Shown piece after piece: positions 6,997 to 15,955 of a stretch of DNA of 64,000 bases. Under the pieces are notes generated by a model that had not been told where the DNA came from, did not search any database, and worked only from the letters and a program-made list of their open reading frames with translations. Positions within the stretch are counted from its first letter, which is position 1. The number at the start of each line of letters is the position of its first letter. Where the stretch lies: contig NZ_CP116009.1 of NCBI RefSeq assembly GCF_027941915.1, positions 124,001 to 188,000 of the forward strand. Direction: 5' to 3'. Source of the DNA: Ramlibacter tataouinensis. Its GTDB lineage: Bacteria > Pseudomonadota > Gammaproteobacteria > Burkholderiales > Burkholderiaceae_C. A program made the position numbers and the translations under genes.

Positions 6997-7130
6997 GTTC
7001 CTCATCCCCATTTGATCGATCCAGCTGTAGAGCTTACCGTTATTCGTATCAGAACGTAAATAGGGGTGAGCGCGGCACGGGGGCAAGACGGCCGAAATGT
7101 GACTCATCGGTAACAATCACGGCCTTCGCC

Positions 7131-9359
7131 ATGCGCGTACCGAAAAGAAGTCAGCTCACTGCGATCGCGCTTGGCCTGGTGGCCCTGCGCGCGGCTGCCG
7201 CCGTGGACACCACGATGACGCCGGCCGGCTACACCGGCCTGGGCATCACCCCCAACGCCCACCTGCTGGGCTGGGGCCGCCTCGAGGCCACGTACGACAA
7301 CCAGTTGCCCGGCGTAGTGGCCAACACCCGGGGCCACAACTACGTCGTCGGCTTCGGCTTGATGCCGAACCTGGAGATCAGCGGGCGCCTCGCCACCAAT
7401 ACGCTTGATTCGAATTGCTTCATTGCGCCAGGCTGCGGCGTGCGTGACCTGTCAGGCTCCGGCAAGGTGGCGATCGGCCTCGATGCAGCCAACCGCTTCC
7501 GTATCGCCGCGGGTGCAACGGACGTCGGCGGCGCCGCCACCAACTTTCGTACGTATTACGGCGTCCTTACGTACAACGAAGGCCCTGTAGAAGCCAGCGT
7601 GGGATGGGCGCGTCGCTCCGGTGCCCGCGCCGGCGGACCGCGCTCGCCGCTGGATGGCCCCTTCGCCGCCGCGGCCTGGCAACCCTTGCCGCTGGTGCGC
7701 GGACACGTGGAGTACGCCGACGGCAATGCCTGGGCGGGCGTGCGAGTGTTCGCCCCGAGCGAGTGGCTGCCGGAAGGCTGGTCGCTTTCCGCCGGTGCCA
7801 ACTTCCGGTTGAACGAGAACCGGCTGACCGAACGCGCGTGGTGGACCACCTCGCTGTCGATCCCGCTGTACAAGGTGCCGGCCTTGCCGGGCACTCGCAA
7901 GGCGCCGCTGCCGCCCCTGCAGCCAGGACAGCACCCGCTGCCGGCGTACGAGGCGCGTATCGCCGCTCCCCTGGACGCCGAGCGGACCGAGGCGCCCTCC
8001 TCTCGTGCCCAGGCCGATGCCCCTGCACAAGCGCCGTCGGTGCCTGGCCCAAACCCCCAGCCCCTCACCGACGACCGCCTCCACGCCCTGGGCGAAGCCC
8101 TGCAGGCCAAGGGCCTGGAAGACATCTGGGTCGGCCGCATGCCCGATGGCACGGTGGCCGTTCGCGCCAACAACGCCAGCTACGCCTGGAACGCGCTCGA
8201 TGCCCTGGGCGCCGCGCTCGGCGCCATTGCCCGCGGCCTGGGCGACAGCAAGGCCGGTTATCGCCTGGTGCTCACCCAGCGCCAGTTGCCCATCGTGGCC
8301 GTGACCGGCCAGGCCGACTGCCTGCGCGAATGGATCGAGCAGCCCACCAACAGCTGCACGGCCGGCCAGCTTTCGACGCCCGGCACGATGCCGCTGGACC
8401 CCCTGCACGAAGGCGCCAGCTGGGTGGTGCAGCGGCAGAAGCCCGCGTGGCAGACGGTGCGCGTCAGCGTCAGCCCGGTGCTGCGCACCACCGTCGGCAC
8501 GGAGGTCGGCGCCCTGGATTACCAGGTGGGCGCCAACGTGAACGCCCTGCTGCCGCTGTGGCCCGGCGCCAGCGTGGACTGGGGTGTGAACATCCCGCTG
8601 GCCCACTCCGACGATTTCGAGGCGCGCGGCGTCTTCGCCAACCGCCGCATTCCGTCCGGTACGGAGCGGCTGGCGTTCACGCAGACGGCCCGCATTCCGC
8701 TGGAGCGCTGGCTGGCGGCCGGCGAGCAGCGCCGCTGGGGCGGCGGCGCCCTGACGGCGCAGGCCACGGTGGGCCGCATCGGCAGCTTCTATGACGGCGC
8801 GCTGGGCGCCCTGCGCTGGGAGCCGGGCGAAGGCCGCCACCGGCTGGGCGCCGAGGCCGGCCTGTTCCGCAACAACGCCTTCGACAACGGCCGTGGCCCG
8901 CTCGGCACGCTGCGCCGCGCCGCGCCGGTGCTGGGCAGCTACCGCTACAGCTTCATGCCCACCCGCACGGACCTCGAAGCCACCGCCGGGCGCTTCATGA
9001 ACAACGACCGCGGCTTCCAGGTCGGATTGCGCCAGTGGTTTGCCGACACCGCTGTCAGCATCTATTACCGGCGCACTTCATTCCCCGGCCAGTCCCTGCG
9101 CCAGATGGTCGGCATCACCCTGTCGCTGCCGATCGGGCCGCGCCGCGACTGGCAGCCCATTCCGCACGTGCAGGTGGGCGGCACGCCGCGATTTACCCAT
9201 CGCGTAGAAACCGTGATTCGCGACAAGGCCAACCCCCTGTCGTTTGGTCACGGAATGCACCCCCCCACCTCCGGTCTGGACGCTGTCTTCAACTCCGACC
9301 GCGCCAGCCTTGTCTACTTCGAAGACAACATGCGCCGCATCCGCGATGCAGCCCGTTAG
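7131..9359 (+). CDS. YjbH/GfcD-like outer-membrane polysaccharide protein
   Basis: 742 residues with an N-terminal signal sequence (RSQLTAIALGLVALRAAAA). The N-terminal domain has the YjbH pattern: GYTGLGITPNAHLLGWGRLE, GLMPNLEISGRLATN, the DLSGSGKVAI strand and ASVGWARRSG. A Pro/Ala linker near residues 255-305 separates it from a second part with alternating amphipathic strands up to the end, consistent with a large beta-barrel. YjbH (GfcD in the E. coli group 4 capsule operon) is needed for exopolysaccharide or capsule secretion and lies in the outer membrane. The gene is followed by wza-, wzb- and wzc-type genes, the order of gfcD-gfcE-etp-etk. The two-domain structure is at the long end of the family. 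Confidence 0.85.
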   Translation: MRVPKRSQLTAIALGLVALRAAAAVDTTMTPAGYTGLGITPNAHLLGWGRLEATYDNQLPGVVANTRGHNYVVGFGLMPNLEISGRLATNTLDSNCFIAPGCGVRDLSGSGKVAIGLDAANRFRIAAGATDVGGAATNFRTYYGVLTYNEGPVEASVGWARRSGARAGGPRSPLDGPFAAAAWQPLPLVRGHVEYADGNAWAGVRVFAPSEWLPEGWSLSAGANFRLNENRLTERAWWTTSLSIPLYKVPALPGTRKAPLPPLQPGQHPLPAYEARIAAPLDAERTEAPSSRAQADAPAQAPSVPGPNPQPLTDDRLHALGEALQAKGLEDIWVGRMPDGTVAVRANNASYAWNALDALGAALGAIARGLGDSKAGYRLVLTQRQLPIVAVTGQADCLREWIEQPTNSCTAGQLSTPGTMPLDPLHEGASWVVQRQKPAWQTVRVSVSPVLRTTVGTEVGALDYQVGANVNALLPLWPGASVDWGVNIPLAHSDDFEARGVFANRRIPSGTERLAFTQTARIPLERWLAAGEQRRWGGGALTAQATVGRIGSFYDGALGALRWEPGEGRHRLGAEAGLFRNNAFDNGRGPLGTLRRAAPVLGSYRYSFMPTRTDLEATAGRFMNNDRGFQVGLRQWFADTAVSIYYRRTSFPGQSLRQMVGITLSLPIGPRRDWQPIPHVQVGGTPRFTHRVETVIRDKANPLSFGHGMHPPTSGLDAVFNSDRASLVYFEDNMRRIRDAAR

Positions 9360-9484
9360 CAGCGTGGCCGCCACCATGAAAAAGTCCTCATCTGCGTCGC
9401 ACCTCCCCCGCACGGACGGCGACTTACCTCATCCGTAAGCTAAAGTCCGTTCTTGTAACCAGATCATTCAAGAGATTTCCTGAC

Positions 9485-10645
9485 ATGCGCAAAGCTGCAT
9501 TCGCCGCGGCCGGCCGGCGCGCGGCGCTCGTGCTCATGGCAGCCTTGTACGGCTGCGCCGTGGTCACCACCCCCGGCTTCGACTACGCCGACCCGAAGAC
9601 GCGCACCAGCGTCACGCTGGGCCAGTACGTGCCGGGCGACGTTGACAACCCGCCGCAAGGGGTGGTGATGCCGATCACCCAGGCGCTCGTGCGCGCGCAG
9701 GCTGAGGCGGGACCCAAGACCGTTTCTGAAAACGTGCAACGGCTATTTGCCAATCCGAAACCCTACACGATCGGCGAGCGCGACGTCATCGCGATCATTG
9801 TCTACGACCATCCGGAATTGCTGCCTGCAGGCGGCACGGTAATCAATCAGCAGCCCGATCCCACCGGGTTAGCCGCGGCGCCCGGCTTCATAGTGAGCGC
9901 CGACGGTGAAGTGACTTTCCCTTACGTAGGCCGGGTGAAGGTCGCAGGCCTGACGGAAATCGAGGCCTCCGAGCTTTTCGCGAAGCGGCTGGCCAAGTAC
10001 ATCAGGGATCCCCAGATCACGGTGCGGCTTCAGTCTTTCCGCAGCCGCCGTGCGTACGTAGACGGCGAGGTTCGCACGCCGGGACCGCAGATTTTCACGG
10101 ATGTTCCACTCACGCTGCCGGAGGCGATCAATCGGGCCGGTGGGATTACAAGCGCAGGAGATCGATCGAACATACTACTGACCCGCCAAGATCAGTCGAC
10201 CGTCATCGACTTAAAGCGATTGCAGGAGCTGGGCGTCAATCCCAACCGCATCCTTCTGCAGCCTGGCGACATGGTCACTGTAGCCAGCCGCGACGAAAAC
10301 AAGGTTTATGTGATGGGTGAGGTGCTGCGGCCCTCTGCTTTGCCCATGCACAGCGGCCGGCTGAGCCTGGCGCAAGCGCTCGGCGATTCCGGCGGGCCCA
10401 ACCTGGCAACTGCCAACACGGCCCAGATATATGTGATCAGGAAGAACGTGCAGGGCCAGCCCGTGCTTTTTCACTTGAACGCCTCAGCACCCACAGCCTT
10501 AGCGTTGGCCGACATGTTTCAGCTGCAGCCACGCGACGTGGTGTACATCGATCCCGTACCCCTGGTTCAATGGAATCGGATCATCAGCCTGATCCTGCCA
10601 ACTGCCCAGACCGTCAACATTGGGCAGCGGATTGGGGGCCAGTGA
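9485..10645 (+). CDS. wza: Polysaccharide export outer-membrane lipoprotein, Wza/GfcE family
   Basis: 386 residues. The signal peptide ends in ALYGC (Cys24 lipidation). The Poly_export domain starts near residue 90 (YTIGERDVIAIIVYDHPEL) and continues to GEVTFPYVGRVKVAG. Two SLBB domains follow (RRAYVDGEVRTPGPQ and NKVYVMGEVLRPSALPMHSG). The C-terminus has the hydrophobic helix (WNRIISLILPTAQTVN) that forms the outer-membrane pore in the Wza octamer. The protein would be the exit channel for the polymer made by the minus-strand genes. It overlaps the phosphatase gene by 4 bp (GTGA). Confidence 0.93.
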   Translation: MRKAAFAAAGRRAALVLMAALYGCAVVTTPGFDYADPKTRTSVTLGQYVPGDVDNPPQGVVMPITQALVRAQAEAGPKTVSENVQRLFANPKPYTIGERDVIAIIVYDHPELLPAGGTVINQQPDPTGLAAAPGFIVSADGEVTFPYVGRVKVAGLTEIEASELFAKRLAKYIRDPQITVRLQSFRSRRAYVDGEVRTPGPQIFTDVPLTLPEAINRAGGITSAGDRSNILLTRQDQSTVIDLKRLQELGVNPNRILLQPGDMVTVASRDENKVYVMGEVLRPSALPMHSGRLSLAQALGDSGGPNLATANTAQIYVIRKNVQGQPVLFHLNASAPTALALADMFQLQPRDVVYIDPVPLVQWNRIISLILPTAQTVNIGQRIGGQ

Positions 10646-11088
10646 ACTCAATACTTGTCCTGTGCGAAGGAAACATCTGCCGAAGCCCAATGGCCGAGGG
10701 GCTGTTGGCGCGGGCGCTGCCCGAACTCAGGATCCGATCTGCTGGTCTGGGCGCGCTTATCGGTCACCGGGCTGACGAAACCGCGATTCACCTGATGGCG
10801 GAACGACAAATCGACATCTCCTCGCACATCGCGACTCAGGTCACCCGAGAGCTCTGCCTGGCGGCGGAACTGGTCCTTGTCATGGACCACACCCAGCGCC
10901 GGCGCGTCGAGGATCTGTATCCGCAAGCTCTTGGGCGCGTGTACCGGATCGGAGAGTTCACCAGGCAGGACATACCCGACCCCTATCGGCAGCATCAAAG
11001 CACCTTCCGTCTCGTGCTGTCGATGCTGGAGGCCAGCATCGACTTGTGGCTTCCACGTATCCAGAAGATTTCCAGAGTTCGCTCATGA
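10642..11088 (+). CDS. wzb: Low-molecular-weight protein-tyrosine phosphatase, Wzb/Etp family
   Basis: 148 residues from GTG 10642, which overlaps the wza stop; a longer in-frame start would lie inside wza. The catalytic P-loop CEGNICRS is at residues 8-15, followed by PMAEGLL. The general-acid region is RQDIPDPYRQ near residue 112 and the segment VLVMDHTQRRRV is typical. The role is dephosphorylation of the C-terminal tyrosines of the Wzc kinase, which cycles polymer synthesis and export. It overlaps the downstream kinase by 4 bp (ATGA), so wza-wzb-wzc are tightly coupled. Confidence 0.93.
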   Translation: MNSILVLCEGNICRSPMAEGLLARALPELRIRSAGLGALIGHRADETAIHLMAERQIDISSHIATQVTRELCLAAELVLVMDHTQRRRVEDLYPQALGRVYRIGEFTRQDIPDPYRQHQSTFRLVLSMLEASIDLWLPRIQKISRVRS

Positions 11089-13340
11089 ACGCACCGCTTT
11101 CACTGACCAAGCCGCTGCACGTCGGCCAGCCGCAGCCGAGCCCCGAAGACGACGAGATCAATTTTTCTGAGTACATCGATGTCATCGTCGACAACCGATG
11201 GCTGGTAGCGGCTATCACGGCGCTCATCGTCCTCATCGGAGCTGCCTATGCGACCCTCGCCAGTCCGGTGTACCAAGCCGATCTGGTCGTGCAGGTCGAA
11301 GACGGAAGTTCGGCCAAGAGTCTGCTCGGCGACGCTGCCAGCGTTTTTGAAGCTAAGACGGGCGCCAGTGCGGAAATGGAAATCCTTCGCTCTCGCCTGG
11401 TGATCGGCCAAGCGGTTGATACCAGCCTGCTCTATATCCTGGCCAAGCCAAATTACCTCCCGCTCATCGGCGAGTGGCTCGCCAAACGCGCATCCGGACT
11501 TTCCGATCCAGGCTTTGCCGGAATGCGAGGCTATGTGTCGGGCAAAGAGCGAATCGCGGTCGACGTTTTCGAGGTCCCGACCGCACTGGAGGGCACGACA
11601 TTCAAGCTGACTGCCGTCGAGGATGGTCACTACGTGCTCTCGCACCCCAGGATCGACGGTGAAATCCGCGGGAAAACTGGAGCCCTGACGACCGTCACGA
11701 CGCCGCAGGGTGCCGTCAAGCTGCTGGTGCGGGAGTTGCATGGCAAACCCGGAGCAGGATTCACGGTCCTGAGGCGGTCGCGGCTCGCCACTGTCGAAGA
11801 CCTCCAGCAGCGCCTCAGGCTCGCCGAAAAAGGTCGCCAGTCGGGCGTCATCGAAGCGACCCTGGAGAGTGCAGATCCGCAGCTGCTGACGGTCATTCTC
11901 AATGAGATCGGCCGCCAGTATGTGCGGCAGAACGTGGAGCGCAAGGCAGCGGAGGCACAGAAGACGCTCGCGTTCCTCGACGCACAGCTGCCCCAACTCA
12001 AGAAACAGCTCGATCAGGCGGAAGATGCCTACAGCAGGTATCGGAACCAGCAGGGCACCGTCGCCCTCGATGAGGAGGCCAAGGTCATCCTCGGCAGAGG
12101 AGTCGAACTCGGAACAAAACTCCTGGAAGCCCAGCAAAAGCGGCGCGAGCTGATCGGACGGTTCATGCCTGAGCATCCTGTTGTTCGCACGCTCGATGAG
12201 CAGATCGCTGCCTGGAACCGGGAGATCGCTGCGTTGAACGACCGGGCACGCAAGCTGCCGTCGGTTCAGCAGGATGCGGTTCGGTTGGAGCGCGACGTCC
12301 GGATCAACGGCGAGCTCTATCAGCAGCTGCGCAACAACGCGCTGCAGCTGCAACTCGTGCGCGAAGGCAAGACCGGCAACGTGCGGATCATCGACGAGGC
12401 CGTTGTGCCGGAGCGGCCCATCAAACCCGCCCGGGCCCTGGTACTTGCCCTCTCAGTCGCTGTCGGGCTGCTGCTCGGCGTGACGGCCGCCCTGGTACGC
12501 AGCGCCATGTTCCGGGGGATTCGCGACCCGCAGGAGATCGAAGCGCACTCCGGAATGAATGTCTACGGCTCCATTCCGCTGAGCGCGCTGCAAGGCGCAA
12601 TCTCCGAAAAGATCGCGCGCGGCTCGCCCGGCATCCATGTGCTCGCTCAGTCCGCTCCCCATGATTCCGCGGTGGAAGGTCTTCGCAGCCTGCGGACCGC
12701 TCTGCAGTTCGCCACTCTTGATGCCGGCAACAATCGAATCCTGGTGACAGGCGCCACCCCCGGAGTCGGCAAGAGCTTCATTTCCACGAACTTGGCTGCT
12801 GTCTTCGCAGCAGCAGGCAAACGCGTGCTGCTGATTGACGCAGACATGCGCAAGGGCTACGTGCACTCCTACTTCGGCCTGTCGCGCGGCACTGGCCTTT
12901 CAGAGGTGCTGGCCGGTCAGGTCTCTGTGACAGAGGTGATCCACCGCGCAGTCATGCCGGACCTCGATCTGCTCACCACCGGTGCGATGCCGCCCAATCC
13001 GGCCGAGTTGCTGGTTCGGCCCACGTTCGCTCAGATGCTGGACGCCGTGTCCGCGGACTACGATCTTGTCATTGTCGACACGCCGCCCGTTCTCGTTGCG
13101 TCGGACACCATGTCGATCGCTCCCCACGCGGCCACGGTGCTCCTTGTCGCACGCGCGGACCAAACGCAACTCGGTGAACTCAATGAGAGCGCACGACGCC
13201 TGCGGCAGGTCGGCACACCCGTGAGCGGCGCTCTCTTCAACGCCATGGACCTGTCGCGGCGGCACTATGGAAGCTACGGGTATCGCTACGGCGGCTACAA
13301 GTATCGCCAGTACAAGTACGAATCGGTGCAGCAAAACTGA
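11085..13340 (+). CDS. wzc: Polysaccharide co-polymerase / tyrosine autokinase, Wzc/Etk family
   Basis: 751 residues. The N-terminal Wzz domain has a first transmembrane helix (WLVAAITALIVLIGAAYATL, about residue 43) and a long periplasmic coiled coil (about residues 270-430). A second helix follows (ALVLALSVAVGLLLGVTAAL, about residue 450). The cytoplasmic BY-kinase has Walker A GATPGVGKSF near residue 555, Walker A' LLIDADMRKG near 583 and Walker B DLVIVDTPP near 662. The C-terminus is a tyrosine cluster (YGSYGYRYGGYKYRQYKY), the autophosphorylation tail acted on by Wzb. The gene ends 56 bp before a convergent glycosyltransferase gene. Confidence 0.94.
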   Translation: MNAPLSLTKPLHVGQPQPSPEDDEINFSEYIDVIVDNRWLVAAITALIVLIGAAYATLASPVYQADLVVQVEDGSSAKSLLGDAASVFEAKTGASAEMEILRSRLVIGQAVDTSLLYILAKPNYLPLIGEWLAKRASGLSDPGFAGMRGYVSGKERIAVDVFEVPTALEGTTFKLTAVEDGHYVLSHPRIDGEIRGKTGALTTVTTPQGAVKLLVRELHGKPGAGFTVLRRSRLATVEDLQQRLRLAEKGRQSGVIEATLESADPQLLTVILNEIGRQYVRQNVERKAAEAQKTLAFLDAQLPQLKKQLDQAEDAYSRYRNQQGTVALDEEAKVILGRGVELGTKLLEAQQKRRELIGRFMPEHPVVRTLDEQIAAWNREIAALNDRARKLPSVQQDAVRLERDVRINGELYQQLRNNALQLQLVREGKTGNVRIIDEAVVPERPIKPARALVLALSVAVGLLLGVTAALVRSAMFRGIRDPQEIEAHSGMNVYGSIPLSALQGAISEKIARGSPGIHVLAQSAPHDSAVEGLRSLRTALQFATLDAGNNRILVTGATPGVGKSFISTNLAAVFAAAGKRVLLIDADMRKGYVHSYFGLSRGTGLSEVLAGQVSVTEVIHRAVMPDLDLLTTGAMPPNPAELLVRPTFAQMLDAVSADYDLVIVDTPPVLVASDTMSIAPHAATVLLVARADQTQLGELNESARRLRQVGTPVSGALFNAMDLSRRHYGSYGYRYGGYKYRQYKYESVQQN

Positions 13341-13351
13341 GCCGACTCGCC

Positions 13352-13384
13352 GGCCACACGCGCAAACGCACGTGTGCCGTGGCC
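13352..13384. terminator. Hairpin between convergent wzc and glycosyltransferase genes
   Basis: GGCCAC (13352-13357) pairs with GTGGCC (13379-13384) and CACACG with CGTGTG inside it, giving a stem with an internal offset. There is no T-tract. It is the only structure in the 56-bp gap between the two convergent operons and may be a Rho-independent-like or attenuating terminator. Confidence 0.35.
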
Positions 13385-13396
13385 TCGATCTGAGAG

Positions 13397-14515
13397 CTAG
13401 CGAACGCCGAGTTCTTGCAGCATGCGCGCGTTCACCTGATGCACGTCGTACTTCGACTCGGCGATTTGCCGTGAGCGCTGCCCCATTCGTGATGCGAGTG
13501 TCGGATCCCCGATGAACTTGAGCATCGCAAACTCCAACGCATCCACCGATTTCACGGGAACCAGAAAACCGTTGTCGCCGTCGGTCACGGTCTCCCGACA
13601 GCCTGGCGCATCCGTCGTAATGATAGGACGCCCCATGGCCATCGCTTCCAGCACAGTCCGCGGCGTTCCCTCCCGATAGGACGGCAGCACGTAGACCGTG
13701 CATTCTCCAATTGCCGGCCGGACATCACTGAGCCGGCCGGGAAATTCGATGATGCCGTCAGCAATCCAGGCTTTCAGCTCGTCTTGTTCTATGGCGTCGG
13801 GACTCTCGTCTATCCAGCCGACGATAGTGAAACTGACGTCCGGGTTGTGTACCTTCACTCGGGCCGCGGCATTCGCGAACTCCCGCACGCCCTTGTCACC
13901 GAGCAGACGAGCAATGAGCAGGAAGCGTACCGGCCCGGACGGAAGCGGCACAACGGAAAATTTCGCAGTATCGATTCCCGAACCGTTGACAACGCACGTC
14001 GGCACATGGGACGGCACTATTCCTATTTGACTGAAGAGAAGCCGATCATCGGAATTCTGGAAGATGACGCAGTGGACTCGTGATAAAGCCACGGCGTACA
14101 TGCGCTTGACTAGGGAGTGAAGTCGCCCCCGGCGCCCCTCGCCCATGAATGCGTAGCCAAGTCCGGTGATGAGCGCAAGACGCCGGGGAACTCGCGCCAA
14201 CCACGCCGCAAGGGTGCCGTATATGACGGGTTTGATCGTGTAGGAAAGAACGCAATCGGGGCGGATGCGTCTGAACAAGGACCAGAGATCCACCAATGTC
14301 CGCAAGTCGGCAACCGGCTCCGTACCCGTGCGGCGCAAGCGATAGTCGTGCGCAACCACTCCCATGCGATCAAGAGCGTTGCGAATGGGCGTTCCCAACG
14401 CCAGCCCAGGGGCGGCCACATGCACTTCGACTCCGCTTTCGAGAAGCGCGCTGATGAGCGCCCCCCGGAAGTCGATGATGGAGTCCGGGAAGCTGGCAAC
14501 CAGGATAATCTTCAC
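13397..14515 (-). CDS. Glycosyltransferase family 4 protein
   Basis: 372 residues with the GT-B layout. The N-terminal half begins MKIILVASFPDSIIDFRGAL and has the acceptor-side CVLSYTIKPVIYGTLAAW motif, common in lipid-linked-oligosaccharide transferases such as PglA- and WbpT-like enzymes. The C-terminal half carries VRFLLIARLLGDKGVREF and the nucleotide-sugar binding E-x7-E region (YREGTPRTVLEAMAMGRPI). It probably transfers one sugar of the repeat unit from a UDP-sugar at the inner membrane. It is the last gene of the minus-strand arm and overlaps the CapK-like gene by 4 bp. Sugar specificity is unknown. Confidence 0.88.
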   Translation of the reverse strand: MKIILVASFPDSIIDFRGALISALLESGVEVHVAAPGLALGTPIRNALDRMGVVAHDYRLRRTGTEPVADLRTLVDLWSLFRRIRPDCVLSYTIKPVIYGTLAAWLARVPRRLALITGLGYAFMGEGRRGRLHSLVKRMYAVALSRVHCVIFQNSDDRLLFSQIGIVPSHVPTCVVNGSGIDTAKFSVVPLPSGPVRFLLIARLLGDKGVREFANAAARVKVHNPDVSFTIVGWIDESPDAIEQDELKAWIADGIIEFPGRLSDVRPAIGECTVYVLPSYREGTPRTVLEAMAMGRPIITTDAPGCRETVTDGDNGFLVPVKSVDALEFAMLKFIGDPTLASRMGQRSRQIAESKYDVHQVNARMLQELGVR

Positions 14516-15903
14516 GGCGCCGCGTCCGGTGCGACGAGCGCTTCATCGGCGACTCTCGCCGGCATGGTGTTCTTCACAATGCGGAACTTGCCGCTGCGTT
14601 CCCGCGGAATATCGTCAACGCACTCCAGCGTGACTTGCATGGTGTCGCCCAAGCGCAAGCGCATTTCCTGCAGAAAGCGCGTCCGCTGCTCGCTGTCAAA
14701 GCGCTCATTGGCCACGACCTTGACGTGAACTGCTGACTCAGAGTCCTGCAACACCTGGAAGCAGACGATGCCCGCTACGTCCTTCGTGCAATTACTGACA
14801 TTGCCCAGATTGACCCGACCGGTGTCAGGTGACCAAATGAAATCGCTCGTGCGGCCTTCAATCCACTTCACGATCGGGGATGACGATCCGCAAACACAAC
14901 GCACGTCTGACGGAGCCAAGGCAATCCGATCCCCGATGCGGTATCGAATCAGGGGCGTGCCGTGCGTGGTAAATGAAGTCACAAGCATTTCCCCCTCAAT
15001 GGAAGGGCGCAGGCTCTCGTCAACAACCTCAAAAATACCGGTGAGCGGCTGAATGTGGAGACGTCCTTCGGGGCACTCCAGTATGAATGGCGCCCCCTCC
15101 GAAGAGGCATACTGATCGACCAGCCTGCAACCCAGCACTTCGCCGATCACCGCACGGTGAACGGGCAGGACTGTCTCCGCGGTCGGAAAGAACACACGCA
15201 CGGCATGTTTAGCCTTCAGTCCGCGCTCTTTTGCGACCCGGCAGATCTCGTACACACTTGATGGAAAACCGACAATGAATTCCGGCGCAAACGCCTCGAG
15301 TGCGCTCCAGTAACTCTCGAAATTGGCTTGGTTGATATGGAACGTCGAGAAGAACCTGATCTTATTGATCAGATCGTCGCGATAGCAGCGACCCCTCTGG
15401 ACGTCTTTGTCAGAGGCCAAGGATTTACCGCTGAACCACGCAGTCTTGGACCCGAGCCTGCACCCATAGCTCTCCCGAAACAGATCCAGTATGGCGAACC
15501 GCTCACGGGTATCGTCGTACGTGTAGAAAACCTTCATAGAGGCCCCAGTCGTCCCTCCGGTAAGACTGACGACGGCATCCTTGGCATCAATTGTCGCGAT
15601 CTGATCCAGATGCTCGATCAGCATCTTTTTCTCCAGCACCGGGAAATCCGCGAGCGAAACGCCGTTCACTGCTCGATACCAGGCTGCTTTATTCTTCGCG
15701 AACAAAAGAAAGCGATTCAGGCGCGCCCTTGACTCCGCCTGGACATGCTCAGAAGATGCCTCCGCCATCCTGGCGTGGTACTCACGAGAAGCTCGGTACG
15801 ATCCGGCTCTACGCATCCTGTGCAGCTTGGCGTTGTAAATGCTGATCGCAACGTCTTGCAACCAATAGGGCGCAACGCGTAAGAAAATGGCTTTAAAGCT
15901 CAT
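14512..15903 (-). CDS. CapK/phenylacetate-CoA ligase-like adenylating enzyme
   Basis: 463 residues of the ANL superfamily, CapK type. The ATP-binding motif VVSLTGGTTGASMKVF is near residue 115, where the usual P-loop reads TGGTTG. YASSEGAPFILEC is the adenine-side motif. The hinge region LIRYRIGDRIAL and the C-terminal lid (GRTSDFIW, GKFRIVKN) are present. CapK homologues occur in capsule and O-antigen loci, but their substrates are mostly unknown; activation of an acyl or amino-acid group for glycan decoration is a reasonable inference. It sits beside a GNAT/FemAB-like gene, a possible acceptor-side partner. Moderately less GC-rich than the export genes. Confidence 0.8.
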   Translation of the reverse strand: MSFKAIFLRVAPYWLQDVAISIYNAKLHRMRRAGSYRASREYHARMAEASSEHVQAESRARLNRFLLFAKNKAAWYRAVNGVSLADFPVLEKKMLIEHLDQIATIDAKDAVVSLTGGTTGASMKVFYTYDDTRERFAILDLFRESYGCRLGSKTAWFSGKSLASDKDVQRGRCYRDDLINKIRFFSTFHINQANFESYWSALEAFAPEFIVGFPSSVYEICRVAKERGLKAKHAVRVFFPTAETVLPVHRAVIGEVLGCRLVDQYASSEGAPFILECPEGRLHIQPLTGIFEVVDESLRPSIEGEMLVTSFTTHGTPLIRYRIGDRIALAPSDVRCVCGSSSPIVKWIEGRTSDFIWSPDTGRVNLGNVSNCTKDVAGIVCFQVLQDSESAVHVKVVANERFDSEQRTRFLQEMRLRLGDTMQVTLECVDDIPRERSGKFRIVKNTMPARVADEALVAPDAAP

Positions 15904-15955
15904 CGACCTTGACCCCGCGGATTGTTCCGCACCACCACCTCAAGCACGGCCTCAT

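Noticed and set aside
6344-7059. Plus- and alternative-frame proteins over the lipoprotein gene (6344-7059)
   Set aside because: Only the minus-strand frame from 6996 has a lipobox, a ribosome site and sensible composition.
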